Positions 44,456 through 53,868 are shown, numbered from the stretch's first letter. The stretch: DNA of 64,000 bases from Pseudomonas fragi (GCF_900105835.1 NZ_LT629783.1:3618501-3682500); one strand, 5' to 3'. The notes: generated by a model from the sequence alone, not told the origin. Program-made: numbers and translations.

Positions 44456-45179
44456 TCGCTTGGTTTTGCTGCCGGGCTGGGGCCTGGGGGTGTCACCTCT
44501 GGAACCGCTGGCCGTGGCATTGCGTGGGCTGGACGAGCACCTGCGGGTTGAAATCGAACCGTTGCCGGTGTTGTTGTCCGCCGACCTTGACGACTGGCTC
44601 GACGAACTCGACGCCACCTTGCCTGACAACATCTGGCTGGGCGGCTGGTCGCTGGGCGGGATGCTCGCCAGCGAGCTGGCTGCGCGCCGCGGCGATCGCT
44701 GCTGCGGGCTGGTGACCCTGGCCAGCAACCCGAGCTTTGTCAGCCGCGAGGACTGGCCAAGCGCCATGCCGGTATCCACATTCGAACCGTTCCTCAGCGG
44801 TTTTCGCGATGCTCCCAACACCACCCTGAAACGCTTTTGCCTGCTGTGCAGCCAGGGCTCAGCCGAAGCCCGGGCAATGGCCGGGTTGCTGCTGGGCGGC
44901 GCGCCAAAAGCCCAACCCGATACCCTGCTGGCCGGCCTTGAACTGCTGGGCAAGCTGGATACGCGGGCAGCCTTGCAGCGTTTCAACGGGCCGCAATTGC
45001 ACCTGTTCGCGGGGCTGGATGCCCTGGTGCCGGTGCAGGCGGCGAGCGATGTGCTGGCGCTGTTACCCGATGTCGAAGTGGGCCTGATTGAACAGGCCTG
45101 TCATGCTTTTTTACTGGAAGCCCCCCACGAGCTGGCGGCGGCAATCCAGGCTTTTTTACACGAGTCGGGCGATGAATGA
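44448..45179 (+). CDS. bioH: pimeloyl-ACP methyl ester esterase
   Basis: 243 residues, alpha/beta hydrolase. It starts [20 protein letters not shown]. The nucleophile is Ser68 in GGWSLGGM, the acid Asp191 (FAGLDALVP) and the base His219 ([14 protein letters not shown]). It removes the methyl ester that BioC put on the precursor, ending pimeloyl-ACP synthesis. Start at 44448 follows GGAGG by 6 nt, inside the end of bioF. Confidence 0.95.
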   Translation: MRDRLVLLPGWGLGVSPLEPLAVALRGLDEHLRVEIEPLPVLLSADLDDWLDELDATLPDNIWLGGWSLGGMLASELAARRGDRCCGLVTLASNPSFVSREDWPSAMPVSTFEPFLSGFRDAPNTTLKRFCLLCSQGSAEARAMAGLLLGGAPKAQPDTLLAGLELLGKLDTRAALQRFNGPQLHLFAGLDALVPVQAASDVLALLPDVEVGLIEQACHAFLLEAPHELAAAIQAFLHESGDE

Positions 45180-45984
45180 TTTGAGTATTGCGCTGCTGGC
45201 AGCCGGTTTGCCGGACAAGCGTCAGGTGGCGGTCTCGTTTTCCCGGGCGGCCGCCAGTTATGACAGCGTCGCCGAGCTGCAACGGGCGGTCGGCCATGAG
45301 TTGCTGGCCCGCCTGCCCCAGGATCTGAACCCGCAGCGCTGGCTGGACCTGGGCAGCGGCACCGGGTATTTCAGCCGTGAGCTGGGCCAGCGCTATGCCC
45401 ACAGCCAGGGGCTGGCGCTGGATATTGCCCAGGGCATGCTGGCGTATGCCCGGCCCTTGGGCGGAGCGCAGCATTTTATTGCCGGGGATGCCGAAAGCCT
45501 GCCGCTGCAATCGAACAGCTGCGATGTGATTTTCTCCAGCCTGGCGCTGCAATGGTGTGCAGATTTTCGTGGGGTGCTCAGCGAGGCCCGGCGGGTGCTC
45601 AAGCCTGGCGGCGTGCTGGCATTTGCCAGCCTGTGCGTGGGCACCTTGCATGAGCTGCGAGACAGCTGGCAGGCCGTGGACGGTCAGGTGCATGTCAATC
45701 GCTTCCGTGAGTTCCACGCCTATCAGCAACTGTGTGCCGACAGCGGCTTGCAGGTGCTCAGCTTGCACAATCAGCCCCATGTGCTGCACTACCCGCAGGT
45801 TCGCCAACTGACCCATGAGCTTAAGGCGCTGGGTGCGCACAACCTTAACCCCGGGCGGCCTGAAGGGCTGACGGGCAGGGCACGGATTCAGGGGCTGGTG
45901 GCTGCCTATGAAGCGTATCGTCAGCCGCTCGGGCTACCGGCGACCTATCAGGTGGTCTACGGCATTCTGGAGAAAACGCGATGA
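45172..45984 (+). CDS. bioC: malonyl-[ACP] O-methyltransferase
   Basis: 270 residues. The SAM motif I is [58 protein letters not shown] and the [21 protein letters not shown]-terminal region are characteristic of BioC. It methylates malonyl-ACP to start pimeloyl synthesis by the fatty acid system. Its ATG is 8 bp inside bioH (45172 versus stop 45179). Confidence 0.95.
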   Translation: MNDLSIALLAAGLPDKRQVAVSFSRAAASYDSVAELQRAVGHELLARLPQDLNPQRWLDLGSGTGYFSRELGQRYAHSQGLALDIAQGMLAYARPLGGAQHFIAGDAESLPLQSNSCDVIFSSLALQWCADFRGVLSEARRVLKPGGVLAFASLCVGTLHELRDSWQAVDGQVHVNRFREFHAYQQLCADSGLQVLSLHNQPHVLHYPQVRQLTHELKALGAHNLNPGRPEGLTGRARIQGLVAAYEAYRQPLGLPATYQVVYGILEKTR

Positions 45985-46661
45985 ACCCTGCGTACTTCAT
46001 CACCGGTACGGATACCGATGTAGGCAAAACCACTGTAGCGGCGGGCTTTTTATATGCTGCCCGCGCGGCCGGCTTGAGCACGGCGGCAGGCAAGCCGGTG
46101 GCCTCGGGCTGTGAGGTCACCCCGCAGGGGCTGCGCAATGCCGATGCACTGGCGTTGATGGCCGAAAGCTCGATCAGGTTGAGTTATGACGAGGTCAATC
46201 CGGTGGCATTTGAACCGGCCATTGCCCCGCATATTGCCGCGCGCGAAGCCGGGGTGGTGCTGACGGTGCGCTCGCTGTTGGGGCCGATGCAGCACATCCT
46301 GAGTAAACAAGCCGACTTCACCCTGATTGAAGGCGCTGGCGGCTGGCGCGTGCCGTTATCGGGGCAAGACAGCTTGTCGGATCTGGCCCAGGCGCTGGAT
46401 TTGCCGGTGATTCTGGTGGTGGGCGTGCGCCTGGGCTGTATCAGCCATGCCCTGCTCACAGCCGAGGCGATTGCCCGTGATGGCCTGCAACTGGCGGGTT
46501 GGGTGGCCAATATCATCGGCCCGAAAACCTCGCGCCTGGAAGAAAACCTCGCCACCCTGGCCGAGCGCTTGCCTGCACCCTGCCTGGGGCGGGTGCCAAA
46601 ACTTAAATCGGCGTCGGCACAGTCCGTGGCGCAATACCTGCAACTGGATTTGCTGGACTGA
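45981..46661 (+). CDS. bioD: dethiobiotin synthetase
   Basis: 226 residues. P-loop [10 protein letters not shown] (residues 9-18), [40 protein letters not shown] and [20 protein letters not shown] are standard. It carboxylates DAPA to dethiobiotin with ATP. Its ATG overlaps the bioC stop (ATGA 45981-45984). It is the last gene of the operon; a REPIN follows rather than an obvious terminator. Confidence 0.97.
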   Translation: MNPAYFITGTDTDVGKTTVAAGFLYAARAAGLSTAAGKPVASGCEVTPQGLRNADALALMAESSIRLSYDEVNPVAFEPAIAPHIAAREAGVVLTVRSLLGPMQHILSKQADFTLIEGAGGWRVPLSGQDSLSDLAQALDLPVILVVGVRLGCISHALLTAEAIARDGLQLAGWVANIIGPKTSRLEENLATLAERLPAPCLGRVPKLKSASAQSVAQYLQLDLLD

Positions 46662-46677
46662 GACACGGCTAAAACCT

Positions 46678-46751
46678 GTGGGAGCGGGCTTGCTCGCGAT
46701 GGTCTACCTGACTGTCCGCGCCGCCTTTATCGCGAGCAAGCCCGCTCCCAC
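46678..46751. repeat. REPIN (short spacer) after bioD
   Basis: Left arm GTGGGAGCGGGCTTGCTCGC, right arm CGCGAGCAAGCCCGCTCCCAC. The inner segment is about 11 bp shorter than usual. Confidence 0.94.
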
Positions 46752-46811
46752 CCATCACCCCTTCCCCTATCAGAAAAAATCCGACCCAAGACGAACGGAC
46801 GCTTCGCGCTG

Positions 46812-46840
46812 CTTGACAATAAATAGGCGTAAACGTATGT
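46812..46840 (+). promoter_or_regulatory. sigma-70 promoter of the first acyl-CoA dehydrogenase gene
   Basis: TTGACA (46812-46817), 17-bp spacer, TATGTT (46835-46840). A near-consensus promoter; transcription should start a few bases later, inside the PsrA-type operator. Confidence 0.75.
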
Positions 46841-46856
46841 TTCAAACACCTGTTTG
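46841..46856 (+). promoter_or_regulatory. PsrA-type operator
   Basis: TCAAACACCTGTTTGA contains CAAAC-N4-GTTTG, which matches the published PsrA motif G/CAAAC-N2-4-GTTTG/C. It abuts the -10 box, so bound PsrA would block initiation; long-chain acyl ligands release PsrA. Confidence 0.8.
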
Positions 46857-46917
46857 ACCGCCATAACAAATCCACGCGGTTGTTCATCCCCGGTTTCATC
46901 AGCAGAGGTTTATCGCT

Positions 46918-48723
46918 ATGCCTGACTACAAGGCCCCCTTGCGTGATATTCGCTTCGTTCGTGACGAACTGCTCGGTTACGAAGCGCACTATCAGAGCCT
47001 GCCGGCTTGCCAGGACGCCACTCCAGATATGGTTGACGCCATTCTTGAAGAAGGCGCCAAGTTTTGTGAGCAGGTGCTGGCACCTCTGAACCGTGTGGGT
47101 GACATTGAAGGCTGCACCTGGAGCGAGTCCGGGGTTAAAACTCCGACTGGTTTTAAAGAAGCCTACAAACAATTCGTTGAAGGCGGCTGGCCAAGCCTGG
47201 CTCACGACGTGGAGCACGGTGGCCAGGGCCTGCCGGAATCTCTGGGGCTGGCGGTAAGCGAAATGGTCGGTGCGGCCAACTGGTCGTGGGGCATGTACCC
47301 GGGCCTGTCCCACGGTGCGATGAACACCATCTCCGAGCACGGCACCCCCGAGCAGCAAGAGACCTACCTGACCAAGCTGGTGACCGGCGAATGGACCGGC
47401 ACCATGTGCCTGACCGAATCGCACTGCGGTACCGACCTGGGCCTGCTGCGCACCAAGGCTGAACCCCAGGCTGACGGTTCGTACAAGATTTCCGGCACCA
47501 AGATCTTTATCTCGGCCGGTGAACACGACATGGCCGACAACATCGTGCATATCGTGCTGGCTCGCCTGCCGGATGCACCGGCTGGCACCAAAGGCATTTC
47601 GCTGTTTATCGTGCCCAAGTTCAAGGCCAACGCCGATGGCAGCATCGGTGAGCGCAACGCCGTGTCCTGTGGTTCGCTAGAGCACAAAATGGGCATCCAC
47701 GGTAACGCCACCTGCGTGATGAACTTCGACGGCGCCACCGGTTTCCTGATCGGCCCGCCGAACAAAGGCCTGAACTGCATGTTCACCTTTATGAACACCG
47801 CACGCCTGGGTACCGCGCTGCAGGGCTTGTCCCACGCTGAAATCGCCTTCCAGGGCGGCCTGAAATACGCCCGTGACCGTCTGCAAATGCGTTCGCTGAC
47901 CGGCCCGAAAGCCCCTGAAAAGGCGGCTGACCCGATCATCGTTCACCCGGACGTACGTCGCATGCTGTTGACCACCAAGGCATTCGCCGAAGGCAACCGT
48001 GCGATGGTGTACTTCACCGCCAAGCAAGTCGACATCGTCAAATACGGCGTTGATGAAGAAGAGAAGAAGAAAGCCGACGCACTGCTGGCCTTCATGACTC
48101 CGATCGCCAAGGCCTTTATGACCGAAGTCGGTTTTGAGTCGGCCAACCACGGCGTGCAAATCTACGGCGGCCACGGCTTTATCGCCGAGTGGGGCATGGA
48201 GCAGAACGTTCGCGACAGCCGCATTTCGATGCTGTACGAAGGCACCACCGGTATCCAGGCACTCGACCTGCTGGGCCGTAAAGTGCTGATGACTCAAGGC
48301 GAAGCGCTCAAGGGCTTTACCAAGATCGTGCACAAGTTCTGCCAGAGCAACGAAGGCAACGAAACCCTTAACGAGTTCGTCACGCCACTGGCAGCACTGA
48401 ACAAGGAATGGGGCGAGTTGACCATGAAGGTCGGTATGGCCGCCATGAAAGACCGTGAAGAAGTGGGTGCGGCTTCGGTCGATTACCTGATGTATTCCGG
48501 TTATGCCTGCCTGGCTTACTTCTGGGCTGACATGGCGCGCCTGGCCGCTGAAAAGCTGGCAGAAGGCACGTCTGAAGAAGCGTTCTACAAAGCCAAGCTG
48601 CAAACGGCACGCTTCTACTTCCAGCGCATCCTGCCGCGCACCCGCGCGCACGTTGCCACCATGCTGTCGGGCGCTGCCAACCTGATGGACATGAAAGAAG
48701 AAGACTTCGACCTGGGCTACTAA
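46918..48723 (+). CDS. long acyl-CoA dehydrogenase (FadE1/PA0506-type), PsrA-regulated
   Basis: 601 residues, about half longer than classical medium-chain enzymes. The order is N-terminal helical domain, [20 protein letters not shown] (FAD/substrate loop), [15 protein letters not shown], the linker region [35 protein letters not shown] and [20 protein letters not shown]. The catalytic glutamate of this family sits in the YEGTTGIQ region. It introduces the trans-2 double bond in beta-oxidation. P. aeruginosa FadE1/FadE2 (PA0506/PA0508) are the best-known relatives. It has its own promoter and operator and a terminator. Confidence 0.94.
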   Translation: MPDYKAPLRDIRFVRDELLGYEAHYQSLPACQDATPDMVDAILEEGAKFCEQVLAPLNRVGDIEGCTWSESGVKTPTGFKEAYKQFVEGGWPSLAHDVEHGGQGLPESLGLAVSEMVGAANWSWGMYPGLSHGAMNTISEHGTPEQQETYLTKLVTGEWTGTMCLTESHCGTDLGLLRTKAEPQADGSYKISGTKIFISAGEHDMADNIVHIVLARLPDAPAGTKGISLFIVPKFKANADGSIGERNAVSCGSLEHKMGIHGNATCVMNFDGATGFLIGPPNKGLNCMFTFMNTARLGTALQGLSHAEIAFQGGLKYARDRLQMRSLTGPKAPEKAADPIIVHPDVRRMLLTTKAFAEGNRAMVYFTAKQVDIVKYGVDEEEKKKADALLAFMTPIAKAFMTEVGFESANHGVQIYGGHGFIAEWGMEQNVRDSRISMLYEGTTGIQALDLLGRKVLMTQGEALKGFTKIVHKFCQSNEGNETLNEFVTPLAALNKEWGELTMKVGMAAMKDREEVGAASVDYLMYSGYACLAYFWADMARLAAEKLAEGTSEEAFYKAKLQTARFYFQRILPRTRAHVATMLSGAANLMDMKEEDFDLGY

Positions 48724-48743
48724 GCCTCGGCGGGTCATCTTGC

Positions 48744-48779
48744 AAAGCCGCTTCTCCTTTGGGGAAGCGGCTTTTTTTT
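48744..48779 (+). terminator. Rho-independent terminator after the first acyl-CoA dehydrogenase
   Basis: AAAGCCGCTTC, 9-base loop, GAAGCGGCTTT with eight T residues. Confidence 0.93.
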
Positions 48780-48792
48780 GGATTGGCCACAT

Positions 48793-48877
48793 GTGGGAGC
48801 GGGCTTGCTCGCGATGGCATCACCACGGTCTTCCTGGAACACCGCATCGCCTGAATCGCGGGCAAGCCCGCTCCCAC
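48793..48877. repeat. REPIN between the two acyl-CoA dehydrogenases
   Basis: Left arm GTGGGAGCGGGCTTGCTCGC, right arm CGCGGGCAAGCCCGCTCCCAC. Confidence 0.95.
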
Positions 48878-48889
48878 AAAAAAATCACA

Positions 48890-48924
48890 GTGACCTAATT
48901 TGTATCTTTGGTCACGCAATGACC
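48890..48924 (+). promoter_or_regulatory. GGTCA inverted repeats upstream of the second acyl-CoA dehydrogenase
   Basis: GTGACC-N14-GGTCAC and, overlapping it, GGTCA-N5-TGACC. It lies 74 bp before the start codon. No regulator known to me fits; no PsrA motif is present here. Confidence 0.4.
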
Positions 48925-48997
48925 CTATGTATCGCTATCGTCGTTAAGCTAGACTGGGTTCTACATAAATCGCCGTTTACAGATTACGAGGTTTGCC

Positions 48998-50776
48998 ATG
49001 GCTGACTACAAAGCGCCCCTGCGCGATATGCGCTTCGTCCTCAATGAAGTCTTCGAGGTCGCTACACTTTGGGCGCAATTGCCTGCGTTGGCAGAGACCG
49101 TCGATGCTGAAACGGTTGAAGCCATTCTTGAAGAAGCGGGCAAGGTCACGGCCAAAAGCATCGCGCCGCTGAGCCGCAGTGGTGATGAGGAAGGCTGCCA
49201 CTGGGACAATGGCGCAGTGACCACCCCGGCCGGTTTTGTCGATGCCTATCGCACCTACGCCGAAGGCGGCTGGGTCGGTGTAGGCGGCGACCCGCAGTTC
49301 GGCGGTATGGGCATGCCCAAGGCCGTATCGGCGCAGGTCGAAGAGATGATCAACTCCTCCAGCCTGTCGTTTGGCCTGTACCCGATGCTGACTGCCGGGG
49401 CCTGTGTATCGATCAACGCCCACGCCAGCGACGAACTGAAAGCCACCTATTTGCCGAACATGTACTCGGGTGTGTGGGCTGGCTCCATGTGTTTGACCGA
49501 GCCCCATGCCGGTACTGATCTGGGGATTATTCGGACAAAAGCCGAGCCTCAGGTAGATGGTTCCTACAAAGTCAGTGGCACCAAAATCTTCATCACCGGT
49601 GGTGAACACGACCTGACCGAGAACATCATCCATCTGGTACTGGCCAAACTGCCGGATGCACCTGCGGGGCCGAAAGGTATTTCGCTGTTTCTGGTGCCCA
49701 AGTTCATGGTCAATGCCGATGGCAGCCTGGGCGAGCGCAACCCGGTGACTTGCGGCTCCATTGAACACAAGATGGGTATCCAGGCCTCGGCCACCTGCGT
49801 GATGAATTTCGACGAGGCAGTTGGCTACCTGGTAGGCGAGCCCAACCGTGGCCTGGCCGCGATGTTCACCATGATGAACTACGAGCGTCTTGGGGTTGGC
49901 ATTCAGGGCCTGGCTTCGGGCGAGCGTTCGTACCAGAACGCCGTCGAATATGCCCGCGACCGCCTGCAGGGGCGCGCAGCAACCGGCGCGGTGGCCAAGG
50001 ATAAAGTGGCTGATCCGATCATCGTCCACGCCGACGTGCGGCGCATGTTGCTGACCATGAAAGCCTCGAACGAAGGCGGTCGGGCGTTTTCGACTTACGT
50101 TGCCAACCAGCTGGACATTGCCAAGTTCAGTGAAGACCCCGCCGCCCGCGAGCGCGCTGATGGCCTGGTGGCCTTGCTGACCCCGGTGGCCAAAGCCTTC
50201 CTCACCGACCTGGGCCTGGAAACCACCGTGCATGGCCAGCAAGTGTTTGGTGGACATGGCTACATTCGTGAATGGGGCCAGGAACAACTGGTGCGCGATG
50301 TGCGCATCACCCAGATCTACGAAGGCACCAACGGTATCCAGGCGCTGGATCTGGTGGGGCGCAAGATCGTGGGCAACCAGGGTGCTTACTACCGTCAGTT
50401 TGCCGACGAGATTCGTCAGTTTATTGCCGGGGCCGGCAGTGACCTGAACGAGTTTACCCAGCCACTGGCTGCAGCTTTGGACACACTTGATCAGTTGACA
50501 GCCTGGGTACTGGACCGCTCGCAAAACAACCCGAACGAGATCGGTGCTGCCTCTGTCGAGTACCTGCAGGTTTTTGGTTACACAACGTATGCGTACATGT
50601 GGGCGTTGATGGCCAGGGCCGCGTTGGGCAAAGAGGCCGATGAAGCCTTCTATGCCAGCAAACTGGGCACGGCACGCTTCTATTTCGCCCGTTTGCTGCC
50701 GCGTATCCACTCGCTGAGCGCTTCGGTCAAGGCGGGTAGCGAGTCGCTTTACCTGCTGGACGAAGCACACTTTTAA
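48998..50776 (+). CDS. long acyl-CoA dehydrogenase (FadE2/PA0508-type)
   Basis: 592 residues, paralogue of the gene at 46918 and of similar design: [20 protein letters not shown] at the start (compare [20 protein letters not shown]), MCLTEPHAGTDLGIIRTKAE, VSGTKIFITGGEHDLTENII, HGQQVFGGHGYIREWGQEQL and RITQIYEGTNGIQALDLVGR. Beta-oxidation first step. It has its own leader with GGTCA repeats. The next element downstream is the rsmY gene, not a protein gene. Confidence 0.93.
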   Translation: MADYKAPLRDMRFVLNEVFEVATLWAQLPALAETVDAETVEAILEEAGKVTAKSIAPLSRSGDEEGCHWDNGAVTTPAGFVDAYRTYAEGGWVGVGGDPQFGGMGMPKAVSAQVEEMINSSSLSFGLYPMLTAGACVSINAHASDELKATYLPNMYSGVWAGSMCLTEPHAGTDLGIIRTKAEPQVDGSYKVSGTKIFITGGEHDLTENIIHLVLAKLPDAPAGPKGISLFLVPKFMVNADGSLGERNPVTCGSIEHKMGIQASATCVMNFDEAVGYLVGEPNRGLAAMFTMMNYERLGVGIQGLASGERSYQNAVEYARDRLQGRAATGAVAKDKVADPIIVHADVRRMLLTMKASNEGGRAFSTYVANQLDIAKFSEDPAARERADGLVALLTPVAKAFLTDLGLETTVHGQQVFGGHGYIREWGQEQLVRDVRITQIYEGTNGIQALDLVGRKIVGNQGAYYRQFADEIRQFIAGAGSDLNEFTQPLAAALDTLDQLTAWVLDRSQNNPNEIGAASVEYLQVFGYTTYAYMWALMARAALGKEADEAFYASKLGTARFYFARLLPRIHSLSASVKAGSESLYLLDEAHF

Positions 50777-50790
50777 GCTGTTTAGTGTTT

Positions 50791-50808
50791 TGTAAGCATT
50801 TGCTTACA
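50791..50808 (+). promoter_or_regulatory. GacA upstream activating sequence (GacA box)
   Basis: TGTAAGCATTTGCTTACA, an 18-bp perfect palindrome with the TGTAAG-N6-CTTACA form required by GacA for rsmX/Y/Z genes. Its centre is about 65 bp before the inferred RNA start, as in known rsm genes. Confidence 0.9.
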
Positions 50809-50864
50809 TTACATGCTGACAATCTCCCATATCGGCAGATTGGATCCAGGGGTAATCTACTTTC

Positions 50865-50990
50865 CATGGACGTAGAGCAGGAAGCTCAAAGCAACAACAC
50901 GGACACGTAGGATTCTGCCAGGATGGCGGAGTGAAAAGGATGTCAGGGAAACAGTCTGCAAAACCCCGCCTCGGCGGGGTTTTCTTTTTT
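50865..50990 (+). ncRNA. rsmY: RsmX/Y/Z-type regulatory RNA (best fit RsmY)
   Basis: About 126 nt inferred from a weak -10 (TAATCT, 50853-50858) to the terminator. It holds eight GGA motifs before the terminator. Two are in hairpin loops: GAGC-AGGAA-GCTC (50875-50887) and TCTGCC-AGGAT-GGCGGA (50914-50930), the classic RsmA/RsmE (CsrA) binding design. A strong terminator stem (CCCCGC/GCGGGG, 50960-50990) ends it, and a GacA box precedes it. The RNA would sequester RsmA/RsmE to free target mRNAs under GacS/GacA control. The flanking LysR and class III aminotransferase genes match the rsmY neighbourhood in other pseudomonads. Family call is firm; the Y subtype rests on synteny and the GCAGGAAGC hairpin. 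Confidence 0.85.
50960..50990 (+). terminator. Rho-independent terminator of rsmY
   Basis: AAAACCCCGC-CTCG-GCGGGGTTTT followed by CTTTTTT. Confidence 0.93.
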
Positions 50991-51023
50991 GTGCGTCAGA
51001 ATTTTCTCGATTTCCCAGCTCCT

Positions 51024-51108
51024 GTGGGAGCGGGCTTGCCCGCGATCGCATCACCACGGTGTGCCTGAAGCTCCGCGTCGCCTGAATCGCGAGCAAGCCC
51101 GCTCCCAC
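51024..51108. repeat. REPIN between rsmY and the LysR gene
   Basis: Left arm GTGGGAGCGGGCTTGCCCGC and right arm CGCGAGCAAGCCCGCTCCCAC. Confidence 0.95.
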
Positions 51109-51119
51109 AAGGTGGTCAG

Positions 51120-52019
51120 CTACAACGCCCCTTCATCGCTCTGCATCACATCCTCAAGCAAGGTGCGCAACAGCCCCAAAGTGGCTTGCTGACGCTGCAC
51201 ATCGCGGCACACCAACCCCACCTTCAGCGGCACACGGGGCTCGCTCAGCGGCTTCCACAGCAGCGCCTTGTCGTCGTGCTGATGGCGCGAGCGCCCAGGC
51301 AATACGGTGGCCAGCTTGCTGTGGGGCAGGCTGTCGAGAATCCCCGCCATGGTGTTTAGTTCGGCTTGTACCTGCGGGCGCCGCCCCAGGTTGGCGAGCT
51401 GGGTTTGCCAGATCTGGCGTACCTGAAACTCTTCTCCCAGTAGCAGCATCGGCAGCTCTGCCGCCTGGCTTACAGACACCTTCTTGAATTCGCGCAGTGG
51501 ATGATCTGCCGGGATTACCAGTTGCAGTTCGTCTTCATACAGCAGCATGCCGTGCAGCCCGGGCTGGCGTGGCGGCAGGTAGCTGATGCCAATGTCGAGC
51601 GAACCATTAAGCAGGCGCCGTTCGATCTCGATGCCGGTGAGCTCGTAGATCTGCACCACCAAATGGGGTTGGGCCTGGCGCACCCGCTCCAGCATCTGCG
51701 GCACCAGGCTGGTATGTACGGTTTGCAACACGCCGATGGCGATGGTGCGCAGGGCCTGGCCCTGAAAATTGTGCAAAGCCTCTTTGGCCCGTTGCAGCCC
51801 GTCGAGCAGCGGCAGCGCGTGGTTGTAGAGCGTATGCGCTGCCAGGGTTGGCAGCAGGCGCTTGCTGCTGCGCTCGAACAGGCTCACATCGAGGTTGTGT
51901 TCGAGCTGGCGGATCTGCTGCGACAGGGCTGGCTGCGAGATGCAAAGACGCTCGGCGGCACGGCCCACATGGCCTTCTTCATACACCGCGACGAAATAAC
52001 GCAGTTGCTTGAAATCCAT
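51120..52019 (-). CDS. LysR-family transcriptional regulator
   Basis: 299 residues. The winged helix is MDFKQLRYFVAVYEEGHVGR with ERLCISQPALSQQIRQLEHN. The effector domain runs from about residue 90 (TIAIGVLQTVHTSLVPQMLE) and resembles CynR/CbbR-type members in its YELTGIEIERRLLNGSLDIG segment. It is divergent from the class III aminotransferase gene, which it may control. A perfect palindrome overlaps its start. Function otherwise unknown. Confidence 0.92.
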   Translation of the reverse strand: MDFKQLRYFVAVYEEGHVGRAAERLCISQPALSQQIRQLEHNLDVSLFERSSKRLLPTLAAHTLYNHALPLLDGLQRAKEALHNFQGQALRTIAIGVLQTVHTSLVPQMLERVRQAQPHLVVQIYELTGIEIERRLLNGSLDIGISYLPPRQPGLHGMLLYEDELQLVIPADHPLREFKKVSVSQAAELPMLLLGEEFQVRQIWQTQLANLGRRPQVQAELNTMAGILDSLPHSKLATVLPGRSRHQHDDKALLWKPLSEPRVPLKVGLVCRDVQRQQATLGLLRTLLEDVMQSDEGAL

Positions 52020-52032
52020 AAGTAATACTTAT
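52018..52032. promoter_or_regulatory. ATAAGT-AAT-ACTTAT palindrome at the LysR start
   Basis: Perfect 6-3-6 inverted repeat with T-N11-A core (52019 to 52031). It overlaps the LysR start codon, so it could be an autoregulatory site, though the position is unusually close for one. Confidence 0.5.
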
Positions 52033-52236
52033 CGAAATTGCTTAAAAAACGAAATGGCTCAACGGCCTGCTGGCGCCTAGTCTACGCGCATTCCACAAGG
52101 CTCATCGAGCCAGAGATGCTGATAGGCAGTGGCGTTTTACATAGGCAGGGCAATAAACCCAATCAGAGGTTTACCTTCTGTAAGAACCGCCGGCAGTTGC
52201 AAATCAAATCTGTTTATGGTCACAAGGTCCGCGTGC

Positions 52237-53520
52237 ATGAACCTGTTTAACCTGCGTCGCCATTCCCCCAGTCTTGAAGAGATGGCTGCGCATTCTGCGC
52301 CATCCAAGGCTGGCAACCCTCCTTCCCGGGACTGCCTGATGCCCTGCGTTGAGCGTGAGAGCCAAGTGTTTGTGCGAGGTCAGGGATCGTGGATGTGGGA
52401 CAGCGACAGCCGGGCGTATCTGGACTTTACCCAGGGCAGTGCGGCCAACAGCCTGGGCCACAGCCCGGCAGTGCTGGTCAAGGCGATGACCGAGCAGGCG
52501 CAATCTTTGCTGAACCCGGGCGCAGGCTTTTTAAACCGCGGAATGTTGAACCTGGCGCAGCGCTTGTGTGAAAGCACCGGTAGCGATCAGGTGCACTTGC
52601 TCAACACCGGGGCCGAGGCCAATGAGGGGGCGATCAAGCTGGCGCGCAAGTGGGGCCAGCTGCATCGCGGTGGCGCGCACCGGATTATCACCGCGAGCCG
52701 CAGCTGTCACGGTCGCAGCTTTGGCGCGATGTCAGCCTCGGGCAGCGCCACCCCGGATAACCGCTTCGAGCCGCAGTTACCGGGCTTTATCAATGTGCCG
52801 TTCAACGATCTGCCGGCGCTGCATGCAGCAGTCGATGCGCAGACCGTGGCCATCATGCTGGAGCCGGTACAAAGTGAAGCCGGGGTGATTCCGGCGACCG
52901 AACATTACCTCAAGGGTGTTGAGCGTTTGTGCCGTGAGCTGGGCATTTTGCTGATCCTGGATGAAGTCCAGACCGGCATGGGGCGTTGCGGCACATTGCT
53001 GGCAGAGCAGAATTACGGCATCCGCGCCGACATCATCACCTTGGGCAAAGGCCTGGGCGGCGGTGTGCCACTGGCGGCGCTGCTGGCTCGGGGCAAAGCC
53101 TGCTGCCTGGAGCCCGGTGAGCTGGGCGGCACCCATCATGGCAACGCCCTGATGAGCACCGCGGGGTTGGCGGTGCTGGACACCGTGCTGGAAAAAGGCT
53201 TTTTGCAGCAGGTTCGCGACGCGGGGCAACACCTGCGCGAGGGCTTGGGCCGGCTGGCCAATAGTTATGCACAGGGTGAATTGCGCGGCCAGGGTCTGCT
53301 TTGGGGCCTGACATTGTCGGATAACTCGGCAGATGCTGTGGTCAAGGCGGCCTTGTATGAGGGTTTGCTGATCAGTGCGCCACAGCCTGACTGCCTGCGT
53401 TTCACCCCGGCCCTGTGCGTGAGCAAAGGCAATATCGATGAAATGCTGCTGCGTCTGGCCCGGGCGTTTGCCCGTGTGCGCACGGCCCAGTTGCAGTGCC
53501 GTCGCGGGGTTGCGGTCTGA
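52237..53520 (+). CDS. class III PLP-dependent aminotransferase (acetylornithine aminotransferase-like)
   Basis: 427 residues. Motifs: SAANSLGHSPAVLVKAMTEQ, the phosphate-binding NTGAEANEGAIKLARKWGQ, cofactor aspartate in ILLILDEVQTGMGRCGTLLA, and Schiff-base lysine in IITLGKGLGGGVPLAALLA. It resembles ArgD/AstC, but the N-terminal extension (first ~30 residues) and context differ from arginine genes, so the substrate is not assigned. ATG 52237 follows AAGG by 9 nt; the open frame from 52129 has no site. A terminator follows. Confidence 0.9.
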   Translation: MNLFNLRRHSPSLEEMAAHSAPSKAGNPPSRDCLMPCVERESQVFVRGQGSWMWDSDSRAYLDFTQGSAANSLGHSPAVLVKAMTEQAQSLLNPGAGFLNRGMLNLAQRLCESTGSDQVHLLNTGAEANEGAIKLARKWGQLHRGGAHRIITASRSCHGRSFGAMSASGSATPDNRFEPQLPGFINVPFNDLPALHAAVDAQTVAIMLEPVQSEAGVIPATEHYLKGVERLCRELGILLILDEVQTGMGRCGTLLAEQNYGIRADIITLGKGLGGGVPLAALLARGKACCLEPGELGGTHHGNALMSTAGLAVLDTVLEKGFLQQVRDAGQHLREGLGRLANSYAQGELRGQGLLWGLTLSDNSADAVVKAALYEGLLISAPQPDCLRFTPALCVSKGNIDEMLLRLARAFARVRTAQLQCRRGVAV

Positions 53521-53569
53521 CTGCAGCGCTCACACCGAATTTTAAGAACCGTCTCGCGGTATAACGCAT

Positions 53570-53610
53570 CGCCCTGTGCCTGTTTTCTTCGGCACGGGGC
53601 GTTTTTTTTT
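53570..53610 (+). terminator. Rho-independent terminator after the aminotransferase
   Basis: CGCCCTGTGCC, 10-base loop, GGCACGGGGCG and nine T residues. Confidence 0.93.
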
Positions 53611-53706
53611 GCCTGTGGATAAGTTTGCGCTGAACCTTTGGCTTGCGCCTGGAGTCGATTAGAAGCAGGGCCGGTTCTGGCCCGCCACTTTCAGGGAGCT
53701 GCGCAT

Positions 53707-53868
53707 ATGGATCTTATTAAAATCATCTTTGCCATTCTGCTTCCGCCGCTGGGCGTGTTTATGCAAGTGGGTTTTGCCGGGGCTTTCTGGCTGAATATTC
53801 TGCTGACCCTGTGCGGTTATATTCCAGGGATCGTGCATGCGGTGTGGATTATCGCCAAGCGTTCGTAA
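53707..53868 (+). CDS. YqaE/Pmp3 family membrane peptide
   Basis: 53 residues, MDLIKIIFAILLPPLGVFMQ followed by VGFAGAFWLNILLTLCGYIP and GIVHAVWIIAKRS. This is the complete Pmp3/UPF0057 pattern (PP-G-V-x..., L-T-x-x-G-Y-x-P-G-x-x-H-A). Two membrane helices. Relatives are stress-induced membrane proteins that affect membrane potential. Start ATG 53707 has GGGAG 8 nt upstream; a longer reading from 53638 is spurious. Confidence 0.93.
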   Translation: MDLIKIIFAILLPPLGVFMQVGFAGAFWLNILLTLCGYIPGIVHAVWIIAKRS

